Shown here one piece after another: positions 46,691-59,964 of a stretch of DNA of 64,000 nucleotides (position 1 is the first letter of the stretch; each line of letters opens with the position of its first letter). Below the pieces are notes generated by a model. It did not search any database and had not been told where the DNA came from. It was given only the letters and a program-made list of their open reading frames with translations. The DNA comes from Sisyra terminalis (lineage: Eukaryota > Arthropoda > Insecta > Neuroptera > Sisyridae): contig OY292276.1 in the NCBI GenBank assembly GCA_958496175.1, positions 16,634,001 to 16,698,000 of the forward strand. Direction: 5' to 3'. The translations under genes and the position numbers were made by a program.

Positions 46691-46905
46691 CGAAACATGT
46701 TGAGAGGGTCCAACCCAAGGTTTATAAAATACACAGGTGGCCTCATGGTGGCTACGTGATGGATACGTGACGTATCCAGAAGAAATTCGTTCATATCTTC
46801 AGACTGATCAATTTCAAAATTCTTCGTATGACGTCATTTTTTTTTCTAATGGAGCAACCTGTGTAGTTTACAAACCTTGGGCCCATCCAATGTTGAGACT
46901 CTCTA
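46691..46905. repeat. Inverted repeat with a GC-richer core
   Basis: Arms of about 50 bp (46691-46746 and 46849-46905) share CCCAAGGTTT, ACACAGGT and GAGAG in reverse complement. The loop contains GGATACG-tga-CGTATCC (a 7-bp perfect palindrome) and TGACGTCA-like TATGACGTCAT. The open frame 46737-46952 crosses it and looks like a by-product. It may be a small MITE or the remains of an element end. Confidence 0.5.
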
Positions 46906-48930
46906 GGAATTTGTTAGGAGTTCGAGAGGCCAACGTCCAACCTTACAATTAAAATTAAAAATTTTATTTTCATATAAGCTTTGTAAACAATTATCACTAA
47001 CATCAAATTATAACGCTTGCGTTAAGACGTGGTGCTCAAAATTTCACCTTTAGTATGAAAAATATTCAATGAAACACAATAATTTCGATAATTCAAAAAG
47101 AAAAAGAAAAACAAATAGAAAAAAAACAGATTTCCCTCGCAAGAAAAAAATGTGTTCCATTACATTTTTTTTTTCTTATTTATATGAATCGTTTCCAAAT
47201 TGACTTCGGATATTCCGTTTCTCTCATTTCCGTTGTTTTCTTATGACAATCAACAGATGTTATTTGAGAGTTTTTATAAGATTTTTTTCAATAACTTACG
47301 ATTGGAAACATTTTCCTTCTAAAATTATTTTCCACTTTCTATGTACTAAAAGTAATAACATCAAAACACTTAAACAGAAGTTCGTAAAATGTATGCAAAC
47401 AATCACTTATTTTATGAGGCCATTTTAAGAAGATATGCAACATAAACTAATATTAAAGCAAAAAGCATTATGTTAGGCTATTGTCATTTTAATGAAACGT
47501 GGATTGCATAGTATGAAATGATTAATAAAGTTAATGTCCCGATTTATAAATACTTTATGCATTTTACAGTGCAAAAATGCAAACATCCAGTGTCGGAAAC
47601 TATATAAACTTTTATTGAAACTTAATGAGATTAAAATTATGGAATGAAAGTATATGTTTAATTGTTGGATGTTTTTCTTGGGTAGAAATTGAAATCATAA
47701 TATTTATGGAAAAATGATTATTCCGGTTCACTGACTTATAATTAGAAAAAGTTAGCCATTAAAAGAAACAGCCTATTCATCTGGAATTATACGTCTATTG
47801 TCATTATATACAACGAATTGGTTGCAAGTTCGGTTCTTTTCTAGCAAATAATAAAACAATTCTTTCATCGATTAATTTCAATTGATTTTATTTCTATTCC
47901 CTTCAATGCTCTAGATAATCGAAAGTCCATTTCATGAACAATGTGCAGACAACTTAATCAATACTTATTGTTTTATTTATCTTCGTATCAAAGTAAACGT
48001 TAGAAATGAAACTGAGCTTATCTTGACAATAAAACAAAAGACAAATATCTAAGATGAGAACAATAATAAACATAAAAACAACTCAAACGTAATATAGAAA
48101 TCTATAGAATATTGAAAATTATCTGCGGCAAAATCAACATTTTCAAGAAAATTATTTGTAATTTAACGCAATTGTTAATGTCAGACAAACTTAAAGAAAT
48201 CGCGACAATATATTTTATATGGTTTTTCTCCATTTAGTTGTCTAGCCATCGTTATTATACGAGCTTTAAAATACGTGAATAAAACGTCGACTGTGTTATC
48301 ACAATAGTAAAGAGGAATTTTCACATCTTTATGTACAAAGCCATGTGGTCGCTATATACCTTGATAATTTTGCTTTTAACTACATATTTAAAATTTTAGA
48401 AATGACAATAATGTAGCATTTTTTGTGACACTGTCTAGAATGGATGTATAAAAACGGCGTATTCGTAATTTGTTATAAAATGCAGAATAACGACTTACTG
48501 AATAAATCGAAGCTTAAACCTTTATCAAAACTCTTGGGTACTCGCCTCATTGTATTTTATTAGGTACAAGGAAAATTCAGCGCTTCTTTCAATAACGTGT
48601 TATAAAACCAAGGTGAATAAAAAGATTAATGACAGTATTATTTATTGTTTTCTTTCGCACAAAAGAAGTAAAGGTTAATAGAAGCCAATGAATAACGTGT
48701 TAGTTCATTTTTTTAAACAGTTTTGACAGCTTTTGACAATATCGATTAAGAAATTAAACATTTAAAACAGAAATTTTTAAATTGGTTAAAAAATTATGAT
48801 GCCTAACCTCTAAAAAATAAAAATACTTTATATCTTTAAATTAATGAAAGCATTCGGACAAAAAATTTTTGTTTATAATTTTTCAACTCCTTAGCAAATT
48901 TTTATGTTAAGCTAAAAAATTTAAAATCAA
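46906..48930. other. AT-rich DNA, no supported gene
   Basis: Open frames stay below 65 codons. No repeat or RNA signature was recognised. Confidence 0.5.
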
Positions 48931-49223
48931 TACTGTGTATACAATATATAGGATATATTGCGGTTCAATTTATGTGGTATAATTTAATATAATAATATAT
49001 AAAATCATCACAAAGCAGTTACGGAGTGATCCAAACTACTTGAAGACCACTGAGGAAGATTGCTTGGCAATCGAAATACGTATATGGGCAATACGTCACG
49101 AATAATTTTGTTTGAACTTCTGTTCAAATTTATGTTCATGGTATGATTTTTATATATTATTATATTAAATTATACTACATAAATTGGACCGCAATATATC
49201 CTATATATTGTATACACAGTATA
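48931..49223. mobile_element. Short foldback relative of the 0.75-kb element
   Basis: Ends TACTGTGTATACAATATATA and its complement near 49203-49223 match the outer ends of 752-1298. The middle repeats that element's right arm: GTTACGGAGTGAT, TTGCTTGGCAATCGAAATAC, AATACGTCACGAAT and TTCTGTTCAAATTTATGTT. Only one hammerhead-like motif is present because most of the left arm is missing. It therefore has one full arm and a truncated partner. The rule TATATAGGATATATTG/CAATATATCCTATATA shows that the outer arms changed together or were copied from each other. Confidence 0.82.
49040..49093 (+). ncRNA. Candidate minimal hammerhead ribozyme motif
   Basis: CTGAGGA (49050-49056), one extra A, hairpin GATTGC-ttg-GCAATC (49058-49072), GAAA (49073-49076), then a helix III of ATA/TAT over CG and predicted cleavage after 49084. 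Helix I pairs GACCA before the core with TGGGC after it, with one mismatch. The core CTGANGA and GAAA are intact here. Activity is untested. Confidence 0.5.
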
Positions 49224-50099
49224 ACTGTTCAAAGTCAGCAAAAAAGCGGAAAAATCTTATTTTGATTAAAACCTATATTTATTTAGAAATAAACAAATTC
49301 TTTATTCTACTCTCCCGATTTAAAAGATCCCTTATTATGAAAAATTGTTATCAGGCATTAATTTTTTTTCGAAAAAGTAAATTTTATTCTAATTTATGAT
49401 GAAAAGATAAATATGATAACTTCTTCTGTAAGTCTATTACATGGATAAAAAATTTACACATTCACAAAACTAATATTAGGAATAGATTTCACAATTACTT
49501 AATCACTTGATGTTGTTGAAGTTTGTATTATAAACCATTAGATAAAGTTTTAAATTGTTTAACAAAAATATTGGTAAATTTTTCTTTGTACTTTTTAATT
49601 CAATTCTAAAGAGAATACGTAAGATTTATAATGAGCAACTTTGGTGTTTGATAATTATTAATGAAATGACAAAAATAAAGAAAAAACACAACAGACAAAC
49701 TTATGCTTACTTTGTCTAATAGAAAATGAATATAAACTCAATATTTACTGTTTAAGTATTTTTATTTACTTTGTGATATAAGAACCTTTTTGGTTTATTA
49801 CCTTCTTTCATCTGTATATACCATATATATCAATCCATATATATCATATACAATGAAACCATTGGTAACTATTTTGCAAATTTTCTAAGTAACAAAGGAC
49901 CAAAGGATACGTACAAACAGAATCAGTTTTGAAGAAATATTTTAATGATATTGATGAGGTGAAGATACTAAGATTTTACAAATTACAGATTTATCTATTT
50001 TATGAAAAAAATATAGAATTTTCTTAACTGGTGGTTAAATTTAATGTCGAATTAAAACTTATTAATGCCTTTTGACAAAAAAAAAAAAGAAAGATATTC

Positions 50100-50370
50100 A
50101 TAAAGTTCTTAATATAATAATGAAACTTTTAATGCCTATTTTGTAGTATTTTTAAATCAAACTCTTTAATAATAATTCATATATCAATAGGCTTCGAACG
50201 ACTTCTCTGCATGAAACGTTTCATAGGTATTTGCAAAATTTTCAAAATTTCAATAATCAAAACAATAGACCATCTTTAAATCTTGCAATCCCATTGGTTA
50301 ATGGTCTCTTGTCTTGACATATGTGAGCTGTCTTTAGATATGAGTGCATTGCTTACTTCACTTAACATTA
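50100..50370 (-). repeat. Dispersed repeat, relative of 20.25-20.65 kb
   Basis: The reverse complement carries GTGAAGTAAGCAATGC, GACAGCTCACA, CAAGAGACC, CCAATGGGATTGCAAGATTT, TTTTGATTATTGAAATTTTG and GATTTAAAAATACTAC in the same order as at 20.3-20.6 kb. Class unknown. Confidence 0.6.
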
Positions 50371-53300
50371 TTTAATATGTTTATTAAAAAATAGCTTCTG
50401 GAAAATACTTTCTCGATAAAAATATCATTTTTTTGAACTCATTGGGCTATAGCTATTTTTTTATTTTTTATGAAAAATCATTACCATTCTCTAAATCATT
50501 TATAAATTTTCGATCAAATGGCTTAGTTAATTCTAAGAAACGTATTTTATTTCTGTTATAACTTGTATTTTTTCCCCCAAAAACTTATTGGGATAGAGAT
50601 CTAAAGCATCCAAAACGGAACCATTTTATTATTTTTTTCATTTCTTAAGTATCATTAACATATCTTACCGAAACTGATTTGGTCATTATTTAACTTTGAT
50701 TTACAATTTTTTGGATATCTTGACTCTAACTAAGTATGTGGTCATTTCTTTGGTACCAGGAAAAGTCTATTCATCAAGGATTACTCCTTTTGCACAGAAG
50801 CGAGCTAGGATAATGGGATAGTGTGTATACAAATATTTGAAAAAATAATATATGACATATTTAGTTTACCCTAGTGATCACGAATCTTCTATGATTGCAC
50901 CCACTTTTCTTTTAGCCAGTTCAACTATGACTGTGTCCAATGGTACCAACATTTCTCGGTTTTAACAATGATGGAACAACGTTGTAGCATATTCCCTGAA
51001 ATATTCTAATGCGGGGTAAGAACAAAAAGAAATCTTTCAAATGTACTGAAAAATTTCCGAAAGTTACCAATAAGTAAATAAATAAGGCGATAGACCGTCG
51101 TCAGAATAGTTACAAATTAGTCAACAATTACGACCGGTACAAATTACAAAGCTCGAAAAAAATTACGACAGTTGCTAATATAAGTAAATAACTGTGTACT
51201 TATAAACGTCTGTGTATAAAAATAAATGATGTAACTGTTATATGTCCTGAAACAAATCCTAACAAATCCATCAAAATAAATAAATGAATCGTTAAAAACA
51301 TTACAAAATTTAAAAAAAAATGATTCCATAACTTGTATTACTAACGCAGTAATTATGGAAGTATTCTATATTTCATTAAAGTTGAACCAGAAAAAAAATC
51401 TTCTGATTGGACATATCTCAATTTTGATAATAATTCTTTTTATGTTTTTTGATAATTACTATTCTTAAATTCGAGAATGTCAAACTATATTCTAAAAGTT
51501 GCATTCTTTATTTTTTCTCCTATTTGAAATTGAGGTGAGAAACACCGCGGACCCTGACGATCCTTGCAATAATATTGCCGAATTTAGATGTTCAGTTCGA
51601 CAAATTCTACAATCAAAATGACAAAAAATATGTTTATAATATAGTTTTGCAATTTTTTCCATTAGTTTTTTATACAAATGTAGGGACGCAATTAAATAGT
51701 GAACCACAACAAACAAAAGCTTTAACATTTGAAAAGAGGAGCTTTGAGGGTTTTACGTGTGGAATTTAAAGTATTTTTTTTAAAATATTACTTTGAATTA
51801 AAAGGAATAGGAACAAATGACAAAAATCACACCGTTTATTTTAAATTGAAATGAAACAATTTTTTTCGAAGAACAAAAAATTATAGTAGCTTCTTGTAGT
51901 GGCTAAGAAAGAAGAACACATTTTAGTTGATGTTTATTTTTTTTCGTATTTAAAAACTAAAAATCGTGAATAAATCAATAAAAAAAAACCTTCTTCTACA
52001 AAGATACCATAGAAAAGCAGAAAATAAAAAAGAAAGACTAATCAATCAACTGAAAGTTATTTTAGCTATAAAACACAATCAACACGTCTTGCATGATGAT
52101 TCCATCATACTTATTGGCATATCAGACTAAGTTTGCCAACTTACGTTAAACGTGACATTCGTGTAATATAAGTAATTGAAAAGAAAGTTAGAAAATAATT
52201 ACGAAAATTGAGTATTTTTTTCCATCAAAAGAATTCTTTTTGTAACAGGAACCCAAGTTTTATTTAAACAAATATATTTATGAAGAATAAAAATTTTTAG
52301 CAAAATATAAAATACTTTTTTAATTAAAACAAAAGCAATGTCTCTTTTTTATGGCAACAACTTTCATAGAAAATGGATAAAAAACGTTGAAATGTTAGTT
52401 TTTTAACTACCCAATAAGCCTCTTAAAGTTCAGTTGATGATTCCAATTACAGCGACTGCAAGTAGTAGCTCTTATGCTACAAGAGCTTTAACCCGTATCT
52501 GTTCGGTAACTTGGCGACAACTAAGCTTATTATTTTGAGCAGCTTATTAAAAATTACGAGTGTTTTTTAAAAGACATTATATGTTAGCAAGGGTTAAAAA
52601 GTCGGCAAGTTATATGTGCTTATTTATTTATCACATAAACTTTTTCATCTTCTCAACACTATTGAAAAGTTTATTTCAATTTCGGATGTAATTAAAGCTT
52701 ATGTTTTTTAAACATATGATTGATGTAATAAAAATCATGCACAGTTTGGTTTCGTTTCGTGGATATATAATGGGACTATTGTGAATGGCGATAACTTTAT
52801 ATAACAACTTCTACGCTTCCGTTTCGAAATAGAGTGTGCTTATAGACATATAAGGCGACGCGAAGTATGCTCATAGACATGTAAATTACAAACTTGACTT
52901 CCAGGCTGAATGGTTCACTATTTGCATAATGAGGTAATTTGACAGTTGACGCATTTTTCTTTTTCTATATGCCGCCTATTAGTTCTATGCTAAGTGGATC
53001 AAACGGGTGGCAACTCTGTGGTTGTGGTTTTCCTTCCATGAATATTAAAATACTAGAAACCAGACGAATACTTAGAAATAGAAACATCAAAATTGTAATG
53101 TGAATACTGGTTATTCCAATGTGTTGAATGGCATATTTGATAGTCAAAATTAGCATTCAAATATGATTTAATTTACAAAAATTTATAACACTTTTTTTTT
53201 CTATAAAAAGTTGAACAATTCTGAATCATATGTTTCATAAAGTATAACGATGATGGTCCAAAAAAACTTTTAGATCAGCAAAATCCAAAAATTATTTATA

Positions 53301-56300
53301 AATGACAGAAAATCCATACCAATAACATTTGACAAATAAGCCTTCATATTATTGTGACAGTTATTGTCATGCAATAATTACAAAGTTATCAAAGAAGATA
53401 ATGTACTCGTTCAAATAAACAACGATTATTATTGTACAAGAGTCAATAACGTATGAAAATATATTTACTTATTAATATTTTTTCGATATTTATTTTCTTC
53501 TGCAGCAGTAACTTTGTCATATAAATAGAAACTTTTGCTATTCTGATTATTCTCCGACATATAAAAACATATTTTCACGATAAAATGTTGTGTTTAGAAA
53601 ATTTGTCGAAATCTTTGAGAAGTCTCGTTTTATCACGGATCAATGAGCAAATGTTATTGAAATTCATTGGCTATAACAGGATACTTATTCCACTTTTTCT
53701 TTTGTCCTTTACTTAACAAACCAAAACAACTTATGATGTAGAAAACTACAAACAATTTTTTATGAATTCAGTCATTGCTGAAACTAGCTAAGCGTAAACA
53801 CATTCGTGCTTTTATTATACCCATTTCTTACGAATGGAGTATTGGGAAAAGTATAAAGCATTGCCGTTCAAATAATTTAATTTACCAAAAAATTCTTTAA
53901 ATTTTAATACATCACTAGTTTTAAAAATAAAAATTTTATGTGAGTATAAAATTTTTAATTGAGGTAAAATATTAATGAAATCAATTATTAAGGCAACAAA
54001 AATTTGTGTTATAAAAATACTTACTGTTTTAATTTTTTGGGGATCTTCTTTTCAATTAAGTAACGTTTAATTTATTTCGATGATGCTATGTCCTCAATCC
54101 TTATTCTGAGTTAAATATATTACATATAGTTAAACTATGGAAAAAAGAAGGCATCGCCGTAAACGCATACTAGTTACAAGAAAATTATATCTTATATAAT
54201 CGTGATAAAGTATTGCTGGGAAGATGTTCAAAAATATTTTTTTCCTTACAATGAAGAATTAGTCTTTTTTCCTTTTGAAAGGAATTAATCTTATGTTTTA
54301 TTGGTAAAGCTAACTTGTTATATAAAAATTTTCAATGATTTACTAGAACGTATTGGTCAAAAGAAAAAAAAAAACAAAATTATAGCATGCCGCTCATATG
54401 AAGTAACCGTTGGCATACAACAATCTTATACGAAGTTATTTTAAAACTTATTGGGTCATTTGAAATATGAAGCTATTGAGTGCTATGGATATTGTAAGCT
54501 TGAAAATTATCGACTAGACATAGCAAAACTTCATATAGTGATTATATGAAAATAATCAAATCTCACAATTTACGTAAAAAGCTCTTTTCCTTTAAAGGTC
54601 AAACAGGATCAGTTCAAATGGCTGAAACTGTTTCAAAACCGTTATATGAAATCCAAAAAAAACTTCATTTGAGGTCAAATTTTACTTTTCAAATTTAAAC
54701 TTAAATTTTTTTTAATAATATCTTTCCAATTTGTAACTTGGATGATAACGTTAACAGGTGTCACCTAGTACCAACTAATGCTAGTAAACACCCCAGTCAA
54801 TCATGTGTGTACTTATTCGGAAAAGTTTGAATTACTCAAGGTTACTTTTCGAAGTCATACTAATGTTTTGCAGGTATCGCGACTGTATACTGACGTTTCA
54901 CGTTTCTTAAGAGATACAAGCATAAAAACGTTCAATTGTCAAAGGACTAAAATACTTAGTTATTAGATGTAATTATTATATATTAGAAAGATCCTCATAG
55001 CTAAGCCGTTTGTTATAGTGAAGCAAAGTTGCCTATTAACCCTCAATTTATCATGTGGGATCAATTTGATTCAAAATTATGGTACATACATCTCGAATAC
55101 AAGTTTTCGAAAATTAGTTCTGTAGCTAAAACCATAGTATCATAAGGCTATTTTTCAGGTCTTAGTGCTAAATTCATTTAAACTCAAAGTAAGGTAGTCT
55201 TTCAAAGCCCAAATTTTAATTTCTTTCTTTCATTAGTTAGGAAAAATTTGCGAAAGCAGACCCTACCTTAAGTCTTTCGCATACTTAAAAACTATCGTAA
55301 GTCAATAAGTGCAAATAAGGTAGCTAAATTGCAAAATTGCTAATTTGGACTTAAGATTATATGGCTCTTAGGTACTGAATTCATTATGCACATCTCTAAA
55401 ACTTCAAAGTATCAGTTTTCCAGAAACCTGAGTGAGTTATTTCTATCCAACCGTTAGGAAAGCTTTTTTGTCTTATGAAGTCTTATGAGTTTCACGGCTT
55501 CAAAAAATCATTATTTTTAATATCTTATTAATTTTTAAAACATCTTTAGAATGTTGTCCCAAATTTTCAAGTTGATCCGAGTAATTGTTTTGGAGATATA
55601 GTCTTAAGAATCTATTTTGTTGCATTTTTCTCTGAACTGTGTTTTCATAGCCGGCTTTCGAAGACTACTCAACCGATCCTATTAAAATTTTGCACAGGTC
55701 CTTAAAATACAATTCTCAAGGACTTGCGTTCACTTTTTTCAATTTTCAATTACAACTATTTTAAAAATATGTAGAGAGAATTTCACCGAAATTTGTATTT
55801 TTTTGTAAAAGGGTTTACTAAAAATCCAAATTTGACTTTTTTCTTTTTTACAGTTCTAGTATGTGGTCTTAAATAAAACATATTTTTTTTACATTTCAGA
55901 TGATCCTTGTCATGAGTTCTGCTGTCACAAATGACGTCACAGTGGTTATAATTTCTCATACTTCTCCAAGTAGGTATGTTGAAGACAATGAAAAGTTTAA
56001 ATTAAATATTTCATTTTTTAACGGAATAATATTGTTTAAAATAGGCCGTTTTATCCCTAAATAAACCCGTGTAAATTAAACCCAATTAAACCCCAAAAAT
56101 AAGTTGATTTCAAATTAAATAGATATTCACTTCTTTAAATTATTTTATAATAGTAACTTTTTCACTATATATCTCACACTATTCATATTTTAAAATGAAA
56201 CTATATTTAACGTTAAAAAAATACTGTTACGTACGAAAATAAATGTTTTTTTTAGTTTTTCGGGGTTTAACACAATATTTCGATTTTCAAATGAACAAAT

Positions 56301-57728
56301 ATTCAAACCACAGGAAAAGTAATCAAAGAAAAATGTGAATCTAGTTTCTTATGTTACTTACCCTCTAAGTTAACCCATAATTTTGTTATTGATAATGCAT
56401 GAAAATATTGATATTCTTAGATTTGTCAATAAAAATCGAAGCAAAGCCTGAAAATATGGGAATAATATTTTACAAACGTATGAAAAATGAGATAAAATAT
56501 GATCAAACTTTAATGTGAGAAATCGATGAGGAAATGACCGTTGACTATTTTTTCCCATTTCAAGATTGTAATAGCTATAAATGCACTTACAAAAGGTTGA
56601 TTTTTAAAGATTGACTGAATTATTAGAAAAATGCAGTTTTAGGATAAATATATGAGTCAGTAAAAAAAGTTTTGGAGAAAAATCAAATTCTAGTTATTCT
56701 CAAAATTCCATGACAAACTACATTGTGGGATAATAAGTGTCAATTGCTTAAACTTAATGAATATTTTTTTTTAATTATTGTTTATATAGTTTCTGTTGTG
56801 GAAGCATTAATTAAAGTACATTTTTAATTTATTTTTAATTTCCTTGTTTCCTAGATATAAGCACTAAAATATTTAATTGAATTCCACGAATTTCAATTGT
56901 AGGTTTGCGCAAACAGTTGCGGGTTAAACTTGGTACACACCATGTTACTAACAACAAGAACCAATGACATCTCAGGCTTGTACACGGTAAGTGAAGAACA
57001 ATTACTTATTATTTACATTTTATATTGAATATTTTTTTAAAAGAGTATTTACATTCTTGAAAATGTTGGTAATTATCAGCAGAAAAAAAAAGTGATAAAT
57101 ATATTAAATTTATAAGGAATCGGATAAATGATTTAGACCAAAGATAAATTATTAAATTAATATTTGATAGGCTTCTTATTTCATGTAAATGAAAAAGCCA
57201 TTGAAGTTTCATGACAATTTTCAATTCAAGGAACTAAGGAACTAAAATATTTTTTTGTATTATGCATGTTTAAACGATATTTATAACTAAATGAAATGCA
57301 TTTTTTTACTTTTGCTTAATTTATTTTATGCATTTTATTTATTTATTGTTATAGTTTTATCAATGAGTCAAAGTTAAAATGATTATGCTAGAACATGCAA
57401 ACAGGTGTGGATTTTACCTTTCTTGCATATATTAATGCTTACTTTGTGCCTTAACATTCTAATTGAATTGTATTTTAAATGAATGGAAATGTGAAATTCA
57501 AATGCGTTTCTATTAAGTGCAGTATTTTTTGCTGTGTTGAATAAAATGGATTATTAGAAAATTTCAGGCGTGTATTAAACGGTTATTCGGATATCAACGT
57601 TAAATGTTGATTCAACAAATCATTTATCAGAGGTTGGGAGTTAATTTCAAAATAATTATACAACAGTTGAATTAAAATGCGCTCTCAAATTTACAATAGA
57701 AATGGAGGGATGATGAGCTTTTAGTATA

Positions 57729-57982
57729 GTGCGGTCGTGTATCCAGTAGCAATTTAACTAACCACATAACACCCCAACGGTGGGTTGGTCGTGGATTTTC
57801 GCTGCGGTTGCCAACACTGACCAGAAATGTGATGAATCAGCAACCTTATCTGAATGGTATGTCCACCGGTCGTGGTTGTTCATACTGTCGTGATCACCAA
57901 CCACCGAGAACAATACTCTATAATCACGTTCTCCAAGTTCTCTATCCATTCACATACAAAAACTTTACACGCCTACTATCAT
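57729..57982. other. GC-richer stretch open on both strands, possible exon
   Basis: The plus strand is open for about 84 codons up to TGA at 57982 and contains NQQPYLNGMSTGRGCSYC. A CAG acceptor-like site lies near 57746. The minus strand has a 63-codon frame (57758-57949) starting MDRELGERDYRVLFSVVGDH and ending near a GTTAGT donor-like sequence. The composition differs sharply from the flanks. I recognise neither product. It could be a host exon, a promoter region or a piece of an element. Confidence 0.25.
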
Positions 57983-58968
57983 GAATTGTTCGACTGACCT
58001 AGCCCTACTAATCACCTTGTTCAAATGTTTACGTTTCTCATTTGTATTGGATAACAGTCGAAAAAATTACAGGTTTTCTATACCTATGTCTTCAACTTAC
58101 ACCATTTTCTTTCACTAACATTCGAGCACGTTTTTCCTAATGTAAATACGTAGTAGACGGAAACACCTCTTTAGTATCTTTTTTTTAAGACAAATGTCTA
58201 TAGAATAGAATAATGTCGGTTTTATTTGAATTAGGCGAATTTTACTCACGCAAACATTTCCAATTAAACACGTAAAAGTCTCAATAAGGAACTTGTAAAT
58301 ACGAGAATTTGATTTTTTATCCTTTTCCAAAATTTATGGCCAAACGCACTGATTGAGATCTCTGATCCCCTTTGGAACGAATAAATTATTAATGGAACGT
58401 TATCTATTTTTTTCCAAACACTCGAAGATAAAGTCAAATTATATATTTCAACGTCTTTATTTCTTAAGAAGATTCTTATATTTATTAACTCTAACTTATA
58501 AAAAATTCACACAAGAAATAACAACCTTTTGGAGACAAACAATAAAAATTATTTAAATAAGAAAAGTAAAAAAGCCTTATTATTTTTCACCAAAACAAAC
58601 TCTTCTCTAATAATATTATATTACACCAATTAAGAAGAATTATTTTTAAAATATTTATTTTCAATTATGTTGGTAATTAATATTCATACTTACAAATAGT
58701 AGATATTTACATATTATACTCATAGAAGTCATAACCTTCATAGTTTCAACGTATATTAAAAAGTTCCTATGCTTTTTCCTCGTAACATGAAGGCTGCTTA
58801 TTGTAAACCATTGATATAACTGAAAGTAATGAGGGGATCTAAAGTTAAAGTACTGAACTATCCTTATTGTCAAATTAAAAGTCGGATATGAAGAAAAAGT
58901 AAAACCTTTTTTTTTAATATGAAGAAATAGTTTTGTTCTAATTAATAATAATAGTACAATATCAGCCA

Positions 58969-59256
58969 TTGATAAAATTGAAATACCTTATACCTTGTAT
59001 AAATTTTATTACAATTAATTGTTCAATTTTAAGCCAACAATACTGTTCAAGATCTTTTCTAGAACAGAATTGCTTGCCTTGGAATTGATTAATTGAAAAG
59101 AAAAAGGTTTGAGATTAAAGAAAAAGGTAGTTTTTTTTTTAAATAAATAATTTTTTACGTAAATATAAAAGCTTCGTATCATTTTGTCTTAAAGCTCTAA
59201 GGCAAGATGATCAATTCCAAGCAAAGGAAAATATTTATTCTATATGATAAATACTA
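58969..59256. repeat. Tandem duplication, unit 1 (about 288 bp)
   Basis: This unit and 59257-59545 share TTGATAAA...TTGAAATACC, AAGCCAACAAT, CTGTTC, AGATCTTTTCTA, GCCTTGGAATTG, TTTTTTAC and TTTTGTCTTA in order, at roughly 75 percent by eye. Inside, CTTGGAATTGAT (59078-59089) and ATCAATTCCAAG (59210-59221) form a perfect 12-bp inverted repeat. No coding capacity. Confidence 0.8.
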
Positions 59257-59545
59257 TTGATAAATTTGAAATACCATATTTCATGTATTAACTTTATTGC
59301 AATTAGTTATACGATTTAAAGCCAACAATGCTGTTCCAGATCTTTTCTAAGATTTGCTTTGCCTTGGAATTGGCTAGTTGAAAAGGAAAAGGTTGAAGAA
59401 TATAAAAAGAAGAAAGTTTTTTTTTCCTTAAATTATACAATTTTTTACTTAAATATTAGAGCTTCAAATCGTTTTGTCTTATTAGTTTAAGATCAGGATG
59501 ACCAATTCTAAGCAAAAGATAAAAGGATAATATGAATTATTTAAT
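59257..59545. repeat. Tandem duplication, unit 2 (about 288 bp)
   Basis: Second copy of the unit. Its internal inverted repeat is CTTGGAATTGGC (59363-59374) against GACCAATTCTAAG (59500-59512). Compared with unit 1, an A-T pair has become G-C in both arms, and one pair is now G-T. A possible diverged start of a third unit (TTGATAATAAAATATATAAG) follows at about 59568. Confidence 0.8.
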
Positions 59546-59667
59546 ATGATAAATAAACTGTTAGTAATTGATAATAAAATATATAAGAAGTGAAAAAAAC
59601 TTCAATATTTTATCACATAAACTTTTATCTCAGTTAACTGAAGATGGTTCAAATATATAGACTAAAA

Positions 59668-59956
59668 CAGTGGTGTCCAAAATGCGGCCCAAAATGCTTT
59701 CCCGTTTGGCCCAAAGTAAAATAAATTTAAACTTTTTATTTATTAAAACCTTCATTTAAGTACGCATTTTTTTTGTTGGAAAATAAATTTTACAACTATA
59801 AATAATTATGACGTTTTTTATCCAGATTTTCATTAGTAATCACAGTTACAAAAAATGGTTATGAAGATTGCCAAAAAATATTCGTGTTTATGTAATACCA
59901 TTTTTTTAGGTAAAATTTTATATGGCCCCAAAAGTCAAAATGGTTGGACATCTCTG
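59668..59956. mobile_element. hAT-like MITE, 289 bp
   Basis: The left end CAGTGGTGTCCAA and the reverse-complemented right end CAGAGATGTCCAA match at 11 of 13 positions. CAGNGNTGTCCAA is a typical hAT end. Both ends continue with GC-rich GGCCC or GGGGCC blocks. The flanking octamers GACTAAAA (59660-59667) and GAATAAAC (59957-59964) agree at 6 of 8, as expected for an aged 8-bp target duplication. No coding capacity; mobilisation would have needed a transposase from elsewhere. Confidence 0.75.
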
Positions 59957-59964
59957 GAATAAAC

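Larger units (their letters stand above)
49224..58968. other. AT-rich DNA with one dispersed repeat and one candidate exon
   Basis: About 9.7 kb with no long open frame. The repeat at 50100-50370 and the GC-richer frame at 57729-57982 are listed separately. Elsewhere the open frames are 60-80 codons, rich in Phe, Ile, Lys and Asn, as expected by chance in AT-rich DNA. The region around 50.7-51.0 kb is slightly less AT-rich but gives no recognisable motif. Confidence 0.45.
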
